Positions 23,524 through 32,010 of a stretch of DNA of 34,127 bases are shown one piece after another (within the stretch, counting starts at the first letter, position 1; every line of letters starts with the position of its first letter). The notes under the pieces are model-generated. The model saw only the letters and a list, made by a program, of their open reading frames with translations. It made no database searches and was not told where the DNA came from. Position numbers and translations under genes: made by a program. Source of the stretch: CBDBJL01 sp965206365 (lineage in GTDB: Bacteria > Pseudomonadota > Alphaproteobacteria > JABAAW01 > JAHZMA01); contig CBDBJL010000029.1 of the NCBI GenBank assembly GCA_965206365.1, positions 1-34,127 of the forward strand. The letters are read 5' to 3'.

Positions 23524-25408
23524 TTATGATTTCCCGGTTTTGTAATTATATTCACCCGTTCTTACCTTATCGATCGGATTATTAGCAATGAGATCTGTAA
23601 CGCCCAATTGTCTTAAAACTCCACAAGCGGCATTTAATCCCGTTTGAAAAGCCCCTTCAGTCCAGCCTCCATAGAATGATATGCCATCACCCGCTATAAA
23701 AATATTCTCGCCACGGACTTCATCTCTAGGGGTTGCGAAATCCAAAAAGGCATTTGCAGTTAAAGCGCTCTGTCCGGGTTGGTTCAATTTGAATGCACCA
23801 TGATAATTGGGCTCAGTGAGCCAATCAACCGTAACAACACTAGTAGCATCATAGTTACCAGTAGCAGGGATAAGGTGCTCGGCAAAATCGGGGAAAAAAT
23901 TGCTAATATCTTGAACTAATTGTTGTATTCGCGCCCTTAGATCTGCTGATGTATTTCCTCCGTTGGCCACTTGCTTGGAAGAATCATCTTGCCAAGTATA
24001 GCTAATTAACACCACACCCATACCATTAGGGTCATCGGGGGTATAATCCAAACAATATAACCCCCGAATATAAGTATCAGATTGAATATTTGCTGGTAAA
24101 TTATTTTTCAACCAAAACTTATCTTTTGTGAATAGAAAAGTTTTGGAAGAACTAATAATATGCTGTGAACGTAAAGCTTTTCTAGCATTTGCGGAAGCTA
24201 TTATTACCTTTTCCTCAGCCCCCTGAGGGAAAGAATCGGAATTTAATCTTCCCGAAGCCTCTGGTTCATTCGCAAAATAAGGATTGGTCACTAAGCCATA
24301 CATACTGACTTGCGCTGCCCAATTCGGAATTGTAGAGATAACAATGTCAGCATTGGCAATCATAGCGCCTCTGTCACTATTATAAATACTATATTTATCA
24401 ACATTATACAACACGAGGCCAACATTCGTTTCAAATGTAGTAACATCACGTACCGATTTATTCTTGGGGCCTACTTTTACATTGGCCATGGCATCAAGAA
24501 CCGAAGCAATTCCCACCGGGAACAAATTGTTGATCGGTTTCGAGTTCATTAACAAATAACCGCATAATTTCAACAAAACCAATATCATAAAGTGAACCAA
24601 AACCACCACTACCCACACCCAAAGTGCCAAACATATCGATATCTTTATCACTCCAAGCAACGCCACCTGGAATATTAGAAACCTTATTTTGTTGGAAAAT
24701 TAAAGTTAAAGCGGAGCGAAAAGAATAAGCTTCAAACTGTGTAATCCAATCTTGCCAAGCCGCTTTAGCTTGATCTAGTTTCAAGTTTTTCAACATATCG
24801 GAAATTGTTTCGGGGGCGATCAATGTAACACCATTTTCTAAAGTTAAATTTTTAGAAAGTAATGCGCCTAAGCCATTACTTAATGGTTTAAATAAATCAG
24901 GAACTTCATCTCCCTTTTTCCAGAGATAATTTTTGTCATCAATATGTAATAAAGTATCCACTTTGCCAGGATCAGGAAAATTATCCGTATAGGGAATTTT
25001 AAATTTATTAATATAATGGAATAAACAAACTTCCGAGAGAGGAAACCGCATTGCACCGCGTTCAGCAAAGTACCTTTGACTTTGCTTAAAAAATGTGGTA
25101 CTATCGCATCTGCCATAATGACGACCGGCACCGTCATCAGATGTGTTTTCTGCCGTGATTAGGGTAACATCCACTCCACAACGCAAAAGCTCGTAAGTGG
25201 CCGTGACTCCAGCAACGCCGGAACCGAGAACGATCACTTTAATGTTTTTGTCGCCAGTATAGGTAGCGATACTTCCTTTTGTATCAACATCTCGTAAAAA
25301 TTGGGCATAATCAAACAAAACGTCACTATAGGGGAAATTTTTTGGAACATCAACCTGTTCTTTACCGACTTCTTTTTTCTTGGTTCTTAAATTAGGAATA
25401 AAAGTCAT
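23524..25408 (-). pseudogene. Flavin amine/L-amino-acid oxidase, frameshifted
   Basis: Two minus-strand frames join into one protein of about 627 residues. The N-terminal part (from ATG 25408, with AAAGG nine bases upstream) has the FAD loop IKVIVLGSGVAGVTATYELL and the RYFAERGAMRFPLSE block typical of L-amino-acid oxidases and tryptophan/phenylalanine monooxygenases. It reaches LFVNELETDQQ and then stops out of frame. The C-terminal frame resumes at LFPVGIASVLDAMANVKV and ends in the FAD-closing motif GDGISFYGGWTEGAFQTG. Deleting one T from the TTT at 24524-24526 restores a single frame, so there is one lesion only: a recent mutation, a sequencing error or, less likely, programmed slippage. 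No signal peptide is seen. It stands alone with its own terminator. Confidence 0.85.
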
Positions 25409-25834
25409 TTTATTCATCCTTTTTATCAAACAATATTTAACAATAGATAGTTGTATTATATTATAATAATAATACTACCTTACTTATTTATAAACCACTC
25501 GCACAATAATATCAATCAATAGTACGATAAATAATTTCAAATAAACAATAAAATTCATGTTATTTGTGAACAAATAAAGAAAAATGCAAAAATAGCAAGA
25601 ATATAATTAGGGTGAGCTTTGATTTTGCCAAATTGATTGCTTGCAAAAATATCTTCAAAATTGTATTTTGCAGGGAACAAAATGTAAAAGTATTCAATTG
25701 AATACAAAAAATAAGAGGTTATGATTAAAATTTCTCGAAGTTTTTTCCTGGCAAAATGCCAAGCTACACCATACAGACCGCATCATACAAGGCGCATGAA
25801 ACAAAAATGGCGCATATTGGCAAAATTAATTTGG
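25409..25834. other. AT-rich intergenic region
   Basis: No gene is supported. It must contain the promoter of the amine oxidase gene and the end of the dnaX-ybaB transcript. TATAAT-like strings are frequent here but none can be picked with confidence, and no good terminator is seen. Confidence 0.4.
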
Positions 25835-26158
25835 TTAAAACGGAAGTTTAAAGCCTTTGGGTAAGGGCAAACCGCTTAACAAATCTTGAGTTTGCTCGCT
25901 ACGTTGGGTATCAATATTCTCGCGAGCATGATTAAAGGCGGCAATCAGTAAATCTTGTAGCATCTCTATGTTTTCGGATTCTAGCAAATTAGGTTTAATC
26001 GTAACATTGGTAACATTACCATTGCCAAGCATTGTAATTTCAACCATACCTCCGCCTGATTTTCCCACAGCTTCTAATTCTTCCATTTTCGTACGCATCT
26101 CATCCATTTTGGCTTGAATGCCCCCGAAATCTTGGAGGGCTGAAAATAAATTTTTCAT
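25835..26158 (-). CDS. ybaB: YbaB/EbfC nucleoid-associated protein
   Basis: A 107-residue protein of the YbaB/EbfC family: an N-terminal coiled-coil stretch (QAKMDEMRTKMEELEAVGKS), the conserved GGGMVEITMLGNGNVTNVTI strand region, and DLLIAAFNHARENID near the end. These homodimers bind DNA and help organise the nucleoid. The gene is 58 bp behind dnaX on the same strand, the standard dnaX-ybaB pairing. The recR gene that often follows is absent from this window. Confidence 0.95.
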   Translation of the reverse strand: MKNLFSALQDFGGIQAKMDEMRTKMEELEAVGKSGGGMVEITMLGNGNVTNVTIKPNLLESENIEMLQDLLIAAFNHARENIDTQRSEQTQDLLSGLPLPKGFKLPF

Positions 26159-26216
26159 ATTTTGTCTATCCTATAAATAAAAATATTATACCAAAATATC
26201 AATTGGGTTTATCTTT

Positions 26217-27950
26217 TTAAAGATTTTCCTGATTATCGATCGCATTATCGATCGCATCGATCGCTATTATCTGTGCATCTGGAAATAAATGCAATGCCTT
26301 TTTCATAAAATCTGTTTGCTTTAACGCTTGTTCTTCGGCTTGTTTTTTTGCCAAAGCAAGCTGTTGCAAACTTAAAAGATGATCGGGATTAGTTTCTTGC
26401 CAAATAATTTCCCAATCCTCACCTGTTTGTTGCATAATAAACTTTTGTAATTTTTCCGTAAAATCTACAGATAATTCGCGAAGGGGATAGAATGTTACCT
26501 GATAGGGAGTAAAATTAAGGCAGATAATTTGTTCTGTGAGGATAAATGCAAGTTGTGCCTCATGATTTTGTTCGGTCATGGTAACCAAATTTTGAAAATC
26601 AATAATTGCACTATTTTTTCCAGTAGGTTGGGGGAAAGTTTCTTCCGAGAGTGGCTCGATAATGGGAAGTGGGGCAATGTTAGGAAAGGATTGGGCTTTT
26701 GTTTCAGGTGGGATCTTTGCTGTATCTTTAGCATCTTGATTTTCTTGGATTCTTGCTGTTGGGGGTGGCGAAGATTCTGCTGAGGGGATCGCATCATCTA
26801 ACAAATGCATCAGGCTTGCTGGATCGGGAAGATTCGCAGCATAACATAATTTTACGATTAACATTTCTACAGATTGTAATTTTACTGGCGATGTGGTGAG
26901 CTCGCTTGCACCTTGTTGTAAGATTTGCCAGGCTCGTGTTAAGCGGGGCAAATCAAGTTTTTTTGCCATTTGCGCTGCTACGAAACGCAAAACCTCACTT
27001 AGCGATAAATCTTCAACCAAATTAGGTGTTAGCTTAAGTCGGGTAAGCCAATAAACCGCATTTAATAAATCGCGAATAATAATTTCTGGCTCGGCTCCTT
27101 GTTGATAAAATTCGGCAAGTAGGGTTTGCGCTTGGGCATAATCACCTCTAAAAACCGCATCTAGCAATTGATAAATTTGGTTTTGATCATTTAGGCGTAG
27201 CATTTGGCTAATTAATGCGTAATTAATGATTTTGCTTTCACCCGCAAGGGTAATGGCTTGATCTAATAATGATTGTCCATCACGTACCGAGCCATCGGCG
27301 CTCTCAGCAATTTGCATCATGGCCTCCGCATCAGTTTTTATCGCCTCGCGTTGCGCAATTTCAGCGAAATAATTAGCCAAATCTTTTCGTGTTAAGCGAT
27401 TTAATTCAAAATGTTGGCACCGGGATAAAATTGTTGCTGGCACTTTGCTAAGTTCGGTGGTCGCAAAAATAAATTTCACATAATCAGGGGGCTCTTCTAA
27501 TGTTTTTAATAAAGCATTAAAAGCCGACTTTGATAACATATGAACTTCATCGATGATATAAATTTTAAAATTGCCACTAGTAGGACGGTATTTAACCGAT
27601 TCAATCAAAGAGCGAATATCATTGACGCCAGTATGCGAAGCTGCATCCATTTCAATGACATCCAAACTCATTTCAGCGGTAATCGCACAACATGCTTCAC
27701 AAATGCCACAGGGGTTAGGATCTTTAGCAAGCTCACGCCCTGTGCAATTAACAGCGCGGGCAATAATGCGCGCTGTAGTGGTTTTGCCGGTACCGCGCAC
27801 ACCTGTAAGCATAAAGGCATGGTGCATCCTGCCCCACTTTAATCCATTGCTCAAAGTGGTTACCAGAGTTTCCTGTCCAATAATTTCCGAGAATTTTTGT
27901 GGGCGATATTTCCGCGCTAAGGCCTGATATTTTCCGATTTCATCCCTCAT
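26217..27950 (-). CDS. dnaX: DNA polymerase III subunit gamma/tau
   Basis: The clamp-loader ATPase subunit, about 577 residues from ATG 27950. Seen in order are YQALARKYRPQKFSEIIGQ, Walker A GVRGTGKTTTAR, the zinc module with CGICEAC, Walker B IYIIDEVHMLS, the LLKTLEEPP motif, sensor 1 (FIFATTELSKVP), an SRC arginine-finger region (ILSRCQHF) and the sensor-2 part SVRDGQSLLDQA. A Pro/Ser/Glu-rich linker (about 400-455) leads to a tau C-terminal part that would bind the polymerase. The frame opens at TTG 27986, but those bases are the 3' end of the SRP RNA, so I take the ATG at 27950, which leaves the usual few residues before YQALARKYRP. No A-rich slippage site was looked for exhaustively, so a gamma form is not excluded. 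Confidence 0.95.
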   Translation of the reverse strand: MRDEIGKYQALARKYRPQKFSEIIGQETLVTTLSNGLKWGRMHHAFMLTGVRGTGKTTTARIIARAVNCTGRELAKDPNPCGICEACCAITAEMSLDVIEMDAASHTGVNDIRSLIESVKYRPTSGNFKIYIIDEVHMLSKSAFNALLKTLEEPPDYVKFIFATTELSKVPATILSRCQHFELNRLTRKDLANYFAEIAQREAIKTDAEAMMQIAESADGSVRDGQSLLDQAITLAGESKIINYALISQMLRLNDQNQIYQLLDAVFRGDYAQAQTLLAEFYQQGAEPEIIIRDLLNAVYWLTRLKLTPNLVEDLSLSEVLRFVAAQMAKKLDLPRLTRAWQILQQGASELTTSPVKLQSVEMLIVKLCYAANLPDPASLMHLLDDAIPSAESSPPPTARIQENQDAKDTAKIPPETKAQSFPNIAPLPIIEPLSEETFPQPTGKNSAIIDFQNLVTMTEQNHEAQLAFILTEQIICLNFTPYQVTFYPLRELSVDFTEKLQKFIMQQTGEDWEIIWQETNPDHLLSLQQLALAKKQAEEQALKQTDFMKKALHLFPDAQIIAIDAIDNAIDNQENL

Positions 27951-27980
27951 TTTTCTTAATTTATCGCTATAATAAAATTT

Positions 27981-28068
27981 AGGCAATTATGACCCGCAAC
28001 ACCTATTACGGCTGCTTCTTCTCAGACCTGACCGAGTTTATAGGAAATGTAAACGCCCATAATCACCC
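27981..28068 (-). ncRNA. ffs: Signal recognition particle RNA, small bacterial type (4.5S)
   Basis: The minus strand contains GGTCAGGTCT-GAGA-AGAAGCAGCC, the universally conserved SRP RNA domain IV with a GNRA tetraloop (GAGA, where E. coli has GGAA) and the asymmetric internal loop. The ends pair: GGGTGATTATG at the 5' end (28068-28058) with CATAATTGCCT at the 3' end (27991-27981), 11 bp with wobble pairs. About 88 nt fits the short SRP RNAs without an Alu domain. It is bound by Ffh for co-translational targeting. The gene ends about 30 bp before dnaX, a common neighbour. Confidence 0.93.
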
Positions 28069-28074
28069 AAACCC

Positions 28075-28102
28075 ATTATACCATAGTCGCTGTGAGTGCC
28101 AA
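28075..28102 (-). promoter_or_regulatory. Promoter of the SRP RNA gene
   Basis: On the minus strand TTGGCA (28102-28097), a 16-base spacer and a perfect TATAAT (28080-28075) precede the inferred first base of the RNA (28068) by 6 bases. This is the best sigma-70-type promoter in the window and probably also drives dnaX-ybaB by read-through. Confidence 0.85.
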
Positions 28103-28245
28103 GTAAATTATGCAAAATTTTTCATGAAAAAATCAATGAGTATCCAATAATAAAATTATGAATTTAGACTTGCCTTCCTGTTTATAAGCCGATATGGTTA
28201 TCTTCATCAAATTTATCAATGATTTTTTTACAGTTAGGTGTTGTT

Positions 28246-29517
28246 ATGAGTTACTCTTATTCTAGATTTCGATTATCGCAATTAAAATTACTTTTATTCT
28301 TGTCGCTATTCATTTTTATGGCGTGGTTGATGTTGGGTATCGTCTCTGTGAATGCAGCCAATTGCCCCAAACAGGTGAAAGAAGGCAATTCTGCTTGGCA
28401 AAAAACCGCGATGCAAGCTTGCGGGCAAAAGGTTAATTTTCATGCCTGGGGCGGGGCTGATGCGATTAATGATTATCTTGGTTGGGTTGCTGGCCAAGTG
28501 CAAGAAATTTATGGCGTTGAATTAAACCATATTAAAATTAGCAATACCGCTGATTCTGTACAAATTGTATTGGCAGAAAAAGGGGCTAATAAAAATAAAG
28601 ATGGTGCGGTGGATTTGATTTGGATTAATGGCGAGAATTTTCGGAAAATGAAAATGGAAGGTTTGCTAAAAGGTCCTTTTGCTGAAGATTTGCCTAATTT
28701 TAAGTATGTGGATGTAGAAAATAAGCCAACAACCATTAATGATTTTACAGTACCTACCCAAGGTTATGAATCTCCTTGGGGGATGGCACAATTGGTCTTT
28801 ATTTACGATAGTTCTAAGGTGAAAAAATTGCCCCATACAATGACCGATTTTTTGGCTTTGGCAAAAGGTGATGCTGGGCGTTTAACTTATCCGGCACCCC
28901 CCAATTTTTTGGGCGTAACTTTCTTAAAGCAGGCTTTGATTGAGCTGATTTCTGATCAAGAGAAATTAAAAATTGCCCCTGGTGCCGATGCCGATAGTGT
29001 GAGTGCTCCGCTTTGGCAATATTTAGACTTATTGCACCCAAATTTATGGCAAAAAGGGAAAAATTTCCCGAAAGATTCGCGGGCACAAAGTCAATTACTG
29101 GCAGATGGTGAAATTTATTTTTCCCTAGCGTTTAACCCCAATGATGCTTCTTCTAGCATAGCGCGTGAAACTTTACCCGATACTGTGCGTACATTTATTC
29201 TAACGAAAGGAACCATTGGCAACACCCATTTTGTGGCAATTCCTTATAATGCGAAGGCGCAAGCCGGGGCACAGATGGTTGCGAATTTCTTGCTTTCACC
29301 TGAGGCCCAAAGCCGTAAGGCCAATCCTGAAATTTGGGGTGATCCTACCGTGTTGAGTTTGAAGAAATTGCCGAGTGCAAAACGGAAATTATTTGAAATT
29401 TTGCCATTAGGTGTTGCCACATTAACGGCTGAAGAATTAAGTAGAGTTTTGCCAGAACCACATCCAGAATGGAGCAATTATTTACGTGAACAATGGTTAA
29501 TACGATATGGTAGCTAA
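28246..29517 (+). CDS. ynjB: ABC importer periplasmic binding protein, YnjB type
   Basis: A 423-residue extracellular solute-binding protein. A signal-like hydrophobic segment (KLLLFLSLFIFMAWLMLGIV) is cut probably after VNAA, around residue 39. The mature part begins with a YnjB-like VNFHAWGGADAINDYLGW and continues with VDLIWINGENFRKM, YESPWGMAQLVFIYDSSKV and the C-terminal FLLSPEAQ. ATG 28246 is chosen because TTAGGTG precedes it; ATG 28219 lacks a site. It is the first gene of a three-gene operon with a double-length permease and an ATPase, the COG4134-COG4135-COG4136 arrangement of E. coli YnjBCD. The ligand of that transporter is not established; I see no thiamine riboswitch or other clue upstream. 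Confidence 0.85.
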   Translation: MSYSYSRFRLSQLKLLLFLSLFIFMAWLMLGIVSVNAANCPKQVKEGNSAWQKTAMQACGQKVNFHAWGGADAINDYLGWVAGQVQEIYGVELNHIKISNTADSVQIVLAEKGANKNKDGAVDLIWINGENFRKMKMEGLLKGPFAEDLPNFKYVDVENKPTTINDFTVPTQGYESPWGMAQLVFIYDSSKVKKLPHTMTDFLALAKGDAGRLTYPAPPNFLGVTFLKQALIELISDQEKLKIAPGADADSVSAPLWQYLDLLHPNLWQKGKNFPKDSRAQSQLLADGEIYFSLAFNPNDASSSIARETLPDTVRTFILTKGTIGNTHFVAIPYNAKAQAGAQMVANFLLSPEAQSRKANPEIWGDPTVLSLKKLPSAKRKLFEILPLGVATLTAEELSRVLPEPHPEWSNYLREQWLIRYGS

Positions 29518-29552
29518 AAACGAGTCATGATTATTGTAACCAGAGGCTTGGG

Positions 29553-31310
29553 GTGATTTTTCATTTTTTTTCTGGGAGGTTCTTGAAATTTCTAAAAAAT
29601 AAGATGGGAAAAAAAGATGTTTTCTTTTTTATCCCTGCGTTTACTTTATCGATATTTTTAGTTCCAATTATTGTTAGCTTTACCTTTATTTTGATAGCTT
29701 CCTTGGGTATTTCGGGGGCGGTTGTTACCGGTCCTTCCGAATCTGGAAAAATTCCCTTATGGGCGTTTTTTGATCGCGTTGGTGTTTGGCATAGTATTGG
29801 CTTTACTTTGCTCATTGCGCTTTCTGCCACTAGCATTGCCTGGGGACTGAATTGTTTGTTGTTGGGTTTTGGACGCCAGCATCGATTATTTCAGATTTGT
29901 CAAAAATTTCTATCTCCGATTCTAGCGATTCCTCATATTACCTTAGCAATCGGGTTGTTATTTCTCGTAGCTCCTGCTGGTATTATCGCCCGAATTCTTG
30001 CGGTGATTCTGGGTTGGCAATCGCCACCAATATGGGCAAGCAATCCCGATCCTTACGGTGTTTTGTTGGTTTTGGGTTTGGTAATGAAGGAATTGCCGTT
30101 TCTATTTTTATTATCACTTTCGGCTTTAGAACGCATTAATTTAGACAAACATTTGTTGGCAGGAAAAAGTTTGGGTTATAGCGAAGCAATGGCATTCTTT
30201 AAATTGATTTATCCGATATTTTATTCGCAAATGCGCTTGCCGGTTTTTGTTGTGTTGGCATTTTCTTTGGCAATTATTGATATGGCTTTGGTTTTGGCCC
30301 CTCATGCGCCACCGGTTTTGGGGGTGAAGATTCTGCAATGGGCACGTGCCCCTGATTTATCACAACAATATTTTGCAGCTGCTGGGGCATTTTGGATGAT
30401 GGTCTTAACTTTGGGGGTGATTGGCATTTGGTTTGGCTTGGGTAAATTAATGCTTTATCCGTATCATGCGTTTATAATTAATGGCTGGCGGGGAAAAAAT
30501 TATCGCCTGCCAATCGGAAAATATTTTACATTGTCGTTAAGTTCTCTGATTATTTTTGTAAGTATGGGTGCAATTTTCATGTTGGTTATAATATCGGTAA
30601 GCGGGCTTTGGCCGTTTCCAGATTTATTGCCGCCAAAATTATCCTTGCGTTATTGGATTCGGGCTTTTCACGCAATGCAAACCACTGTTACCCTTACCCT
30701 TATTATTGCATTATTGGCAACGATGCTTAGCATGGTCTTAGCCATTGGTTGTCTCGAAGCCGAACAAAGATACGGTTTCAAACCACAAAAATTTGCCATT
30801 ATGGTTTTATATTTACCGTTATTGATCCCACAAATCTCTTTTCTTTTCGGAGTACAAATTTTATTGTTACGCTTGCATTTAGATGGCACATTGGGGGTTG
30901 TAATTTTCGGACATATGATCTTCATCTTGCCTTATGCTTATTTATCGCTGGTAGGGCCTTGGAAAAAATTGAACCCGCATTATCGGCTGAATAGCTATGC
31001 GATGGGAAAAACCCCTAATCAAACTTTTTGGCGATTGATCCTCCCCCTACAGCTCTCGCCCGTGCTTACGGCCTTCGCACTTGGCATTGCGGTAAGTATT
31101 GCATTATATTTACCAACCTATCTTTTGGGTGGCGGACAATATCGCACCCTTACCACCGAAGTGATTGTGCTATCTTCGGGTGGCAATCGTCAAATTGTAA
31201 GTGTTTACGGCTTGGTGCAAGCTTTTATACCTTTTTTATTTTTCGCGTTAGCGGTGTTTTTGCCGCGTTTGCTTTACCACAATAAACGAGGTATGGATGT
31301 TAGAACTTAA
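29553..31310 (+). CDS. ynjC: ABC importer permease, fused double-domain (YnjC type)
   Basis: A 585-residue inner-membrane protein with about 12 hydrophobic helices in two homologous halves, as in YnjC and ThiP-type permeases. Each half carries a coupling-helix (EAA-type) loop that docks on the ATPase: AGKSLGYSEAMAFFKLIYP around residue 205 and YAMGKTPNQTFWRLILP around residue 485. The start is uncertain: GTG 29553 has AGAGG at good spacing, TTG 29583 follows GGGAGG too closely, and ATG 29604 has no site. I keep GTG, 35 bp after the binding-protein stop. The end overlaps the ATPase start by 14 bp. Confidence 0.87.
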   Translation: MIFHFFSGRFLKFLKNKMGKKDVFFFIPAFTLSIFLVPIIVSFTFILIASLGISGAVVTGPSESGKIPLWAFFDRVGVWHSIGFTLLIALSATSIAWGLNCLLLGFGRQHRLFQICQKFLSPILAIPHITLAIGLLFLVAPAGIIARILAVILGWQSPPIWASNPDPYGVLLVLGLVMKELPFLFLLSLSALERINLDKHLLAGKSLGYSEAMAFFKLIYPIFYSQMRLPVFVVLAFSLAIIDMALVLAPHAPPVLGVKILQWARAPDLSQQYFAAAGAFWMMVLTLGVIGIWFGLGKLMLYPYHAFIINGWRGKNYRLPIGKYFTLSLSSLIIFVSMGAIFMLVIISVSGLWPFPDLLPPKLSLRYWIRAFHAMQTTVTLTLIIALLATMLSMVLAIGCLEAEQRYGFKPQKFAIMVLYLPLLIPQISFLFGVQILLLRLHLDGTLGVVIFGHMIFILPYAYLSLVGPWKKLNPHYRLNSYAMGKTPNQTFWRLILPLQLSPVLTAFALGIAVSIALYLPTYLLGGGQYRTLTTEVIVLSSGGNRQIVSVYGLVQAFIPFLFFALAVFLPRLLYHNKRGMDVRT

Positions 31311-31941
31311 AGCCATCAATCTTGCTTTGCGGCAACAAATTATGGCGCAAAATTTTTCGCTTACCATCAAACAGGGCGAAATTATTACGATTACCGGGGC
31401 TTCGGGTTCAGGCAAATCTTCTTTGTTGAATTTGATTGCTGGCTCGCTTGATGCCGGCTTCAACGCATCGGGTGATATTTTGTTGGCGGGTAGAAAAATC
31501 AATATTTTGCCGATGCATCAACGCCAAATTGGAATTTTATTTCAAGATGCCTTATTGTTTCCGCATTTAAGCGTTGGCGATAATCTTGCTTTTGCTTTGC
31601 CAGCGGGCTTAAATCGGCAAGAACGCACAACGAAAATTATCCAAGCTTTGCAAGATTGCAACCTACAAAATTTTGCTGATAGCGATCCTGTTAGTCTTTC
31701 GGGTGGGCAAAAAGCCCGAATTGCCTTGATGCGGACTTTATTAGCCCAGCCCAAATGTTTGTTACTAGATGAACCTTTTTCAAAATTAGACCCAGAATTA
31801 CGCGATACTTTTCGCAAATTTGTTTTCCACCATCTCCGCGCCAAACAATTGCCTGCGATTTTGGTTACCCATGATCCGGATGATGCGAAGGCAACCGATG
31901 GGAAAAAATTTAATCTGCCCTTGTTACAATCAGCACCATAA
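31297..31941 (+). CDS. ynjD: ABC importer ATP-binding protein, YnjD type
   Basis: A 214-residue ATPase, close to the 217 of E. coli YnjD and shorter than most importer ATPases because it lacks a C-terminal regulatory domain. Walker A GASGSGKSSLLN, Q-loop LFQDALLFPHLSV, signature LSGGQKARIALMRT, Walker B CLLLDEPFSKLD and the switch His in ILVTHDPDD are all intact. ATG 31297 lies within the permease 3' end, so the two are translationally coupled, and the trio is a complete importer. Confidence 0.93.
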   Translation: MLELKAINLALRQQIMAQNFSLTIKQGEIITITGASGSGKSSLLNLIAGSLDAGFNASGDILLAGRKINILPMHQRQIGILFQDALLFPHLSVGDNLAFALPAGLNRQERTTKIIQALQDCNLQNFADSDPVSLSGGQKARIALMRTLLAQPKCLLLDEPFSKLDPELRDTFRKFVFHHLRAKQLPAILVTHDPDDAKATDGKKFNLPLLQSAP

Positions 31942-32010
31942 TGTTATCAAAGAATAAACAATCTAAATCTATTTGCAAAAGGTTGTTTTAAAATATCAGG
32001 TAATAGTATT

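Noticed and set aside
25740..25765. TGGCA-AAA-TGCCA as terminator of dnaX-ybaB
   Set aside because: Only a 5-bp stem with no T-run on either strand.
27951..27986. TTG start for dnaX at 27986
   Set aside because: Those bases form the 3' strand of the SRP RNA; the ATG at 27950 gives the usual N-terminus.
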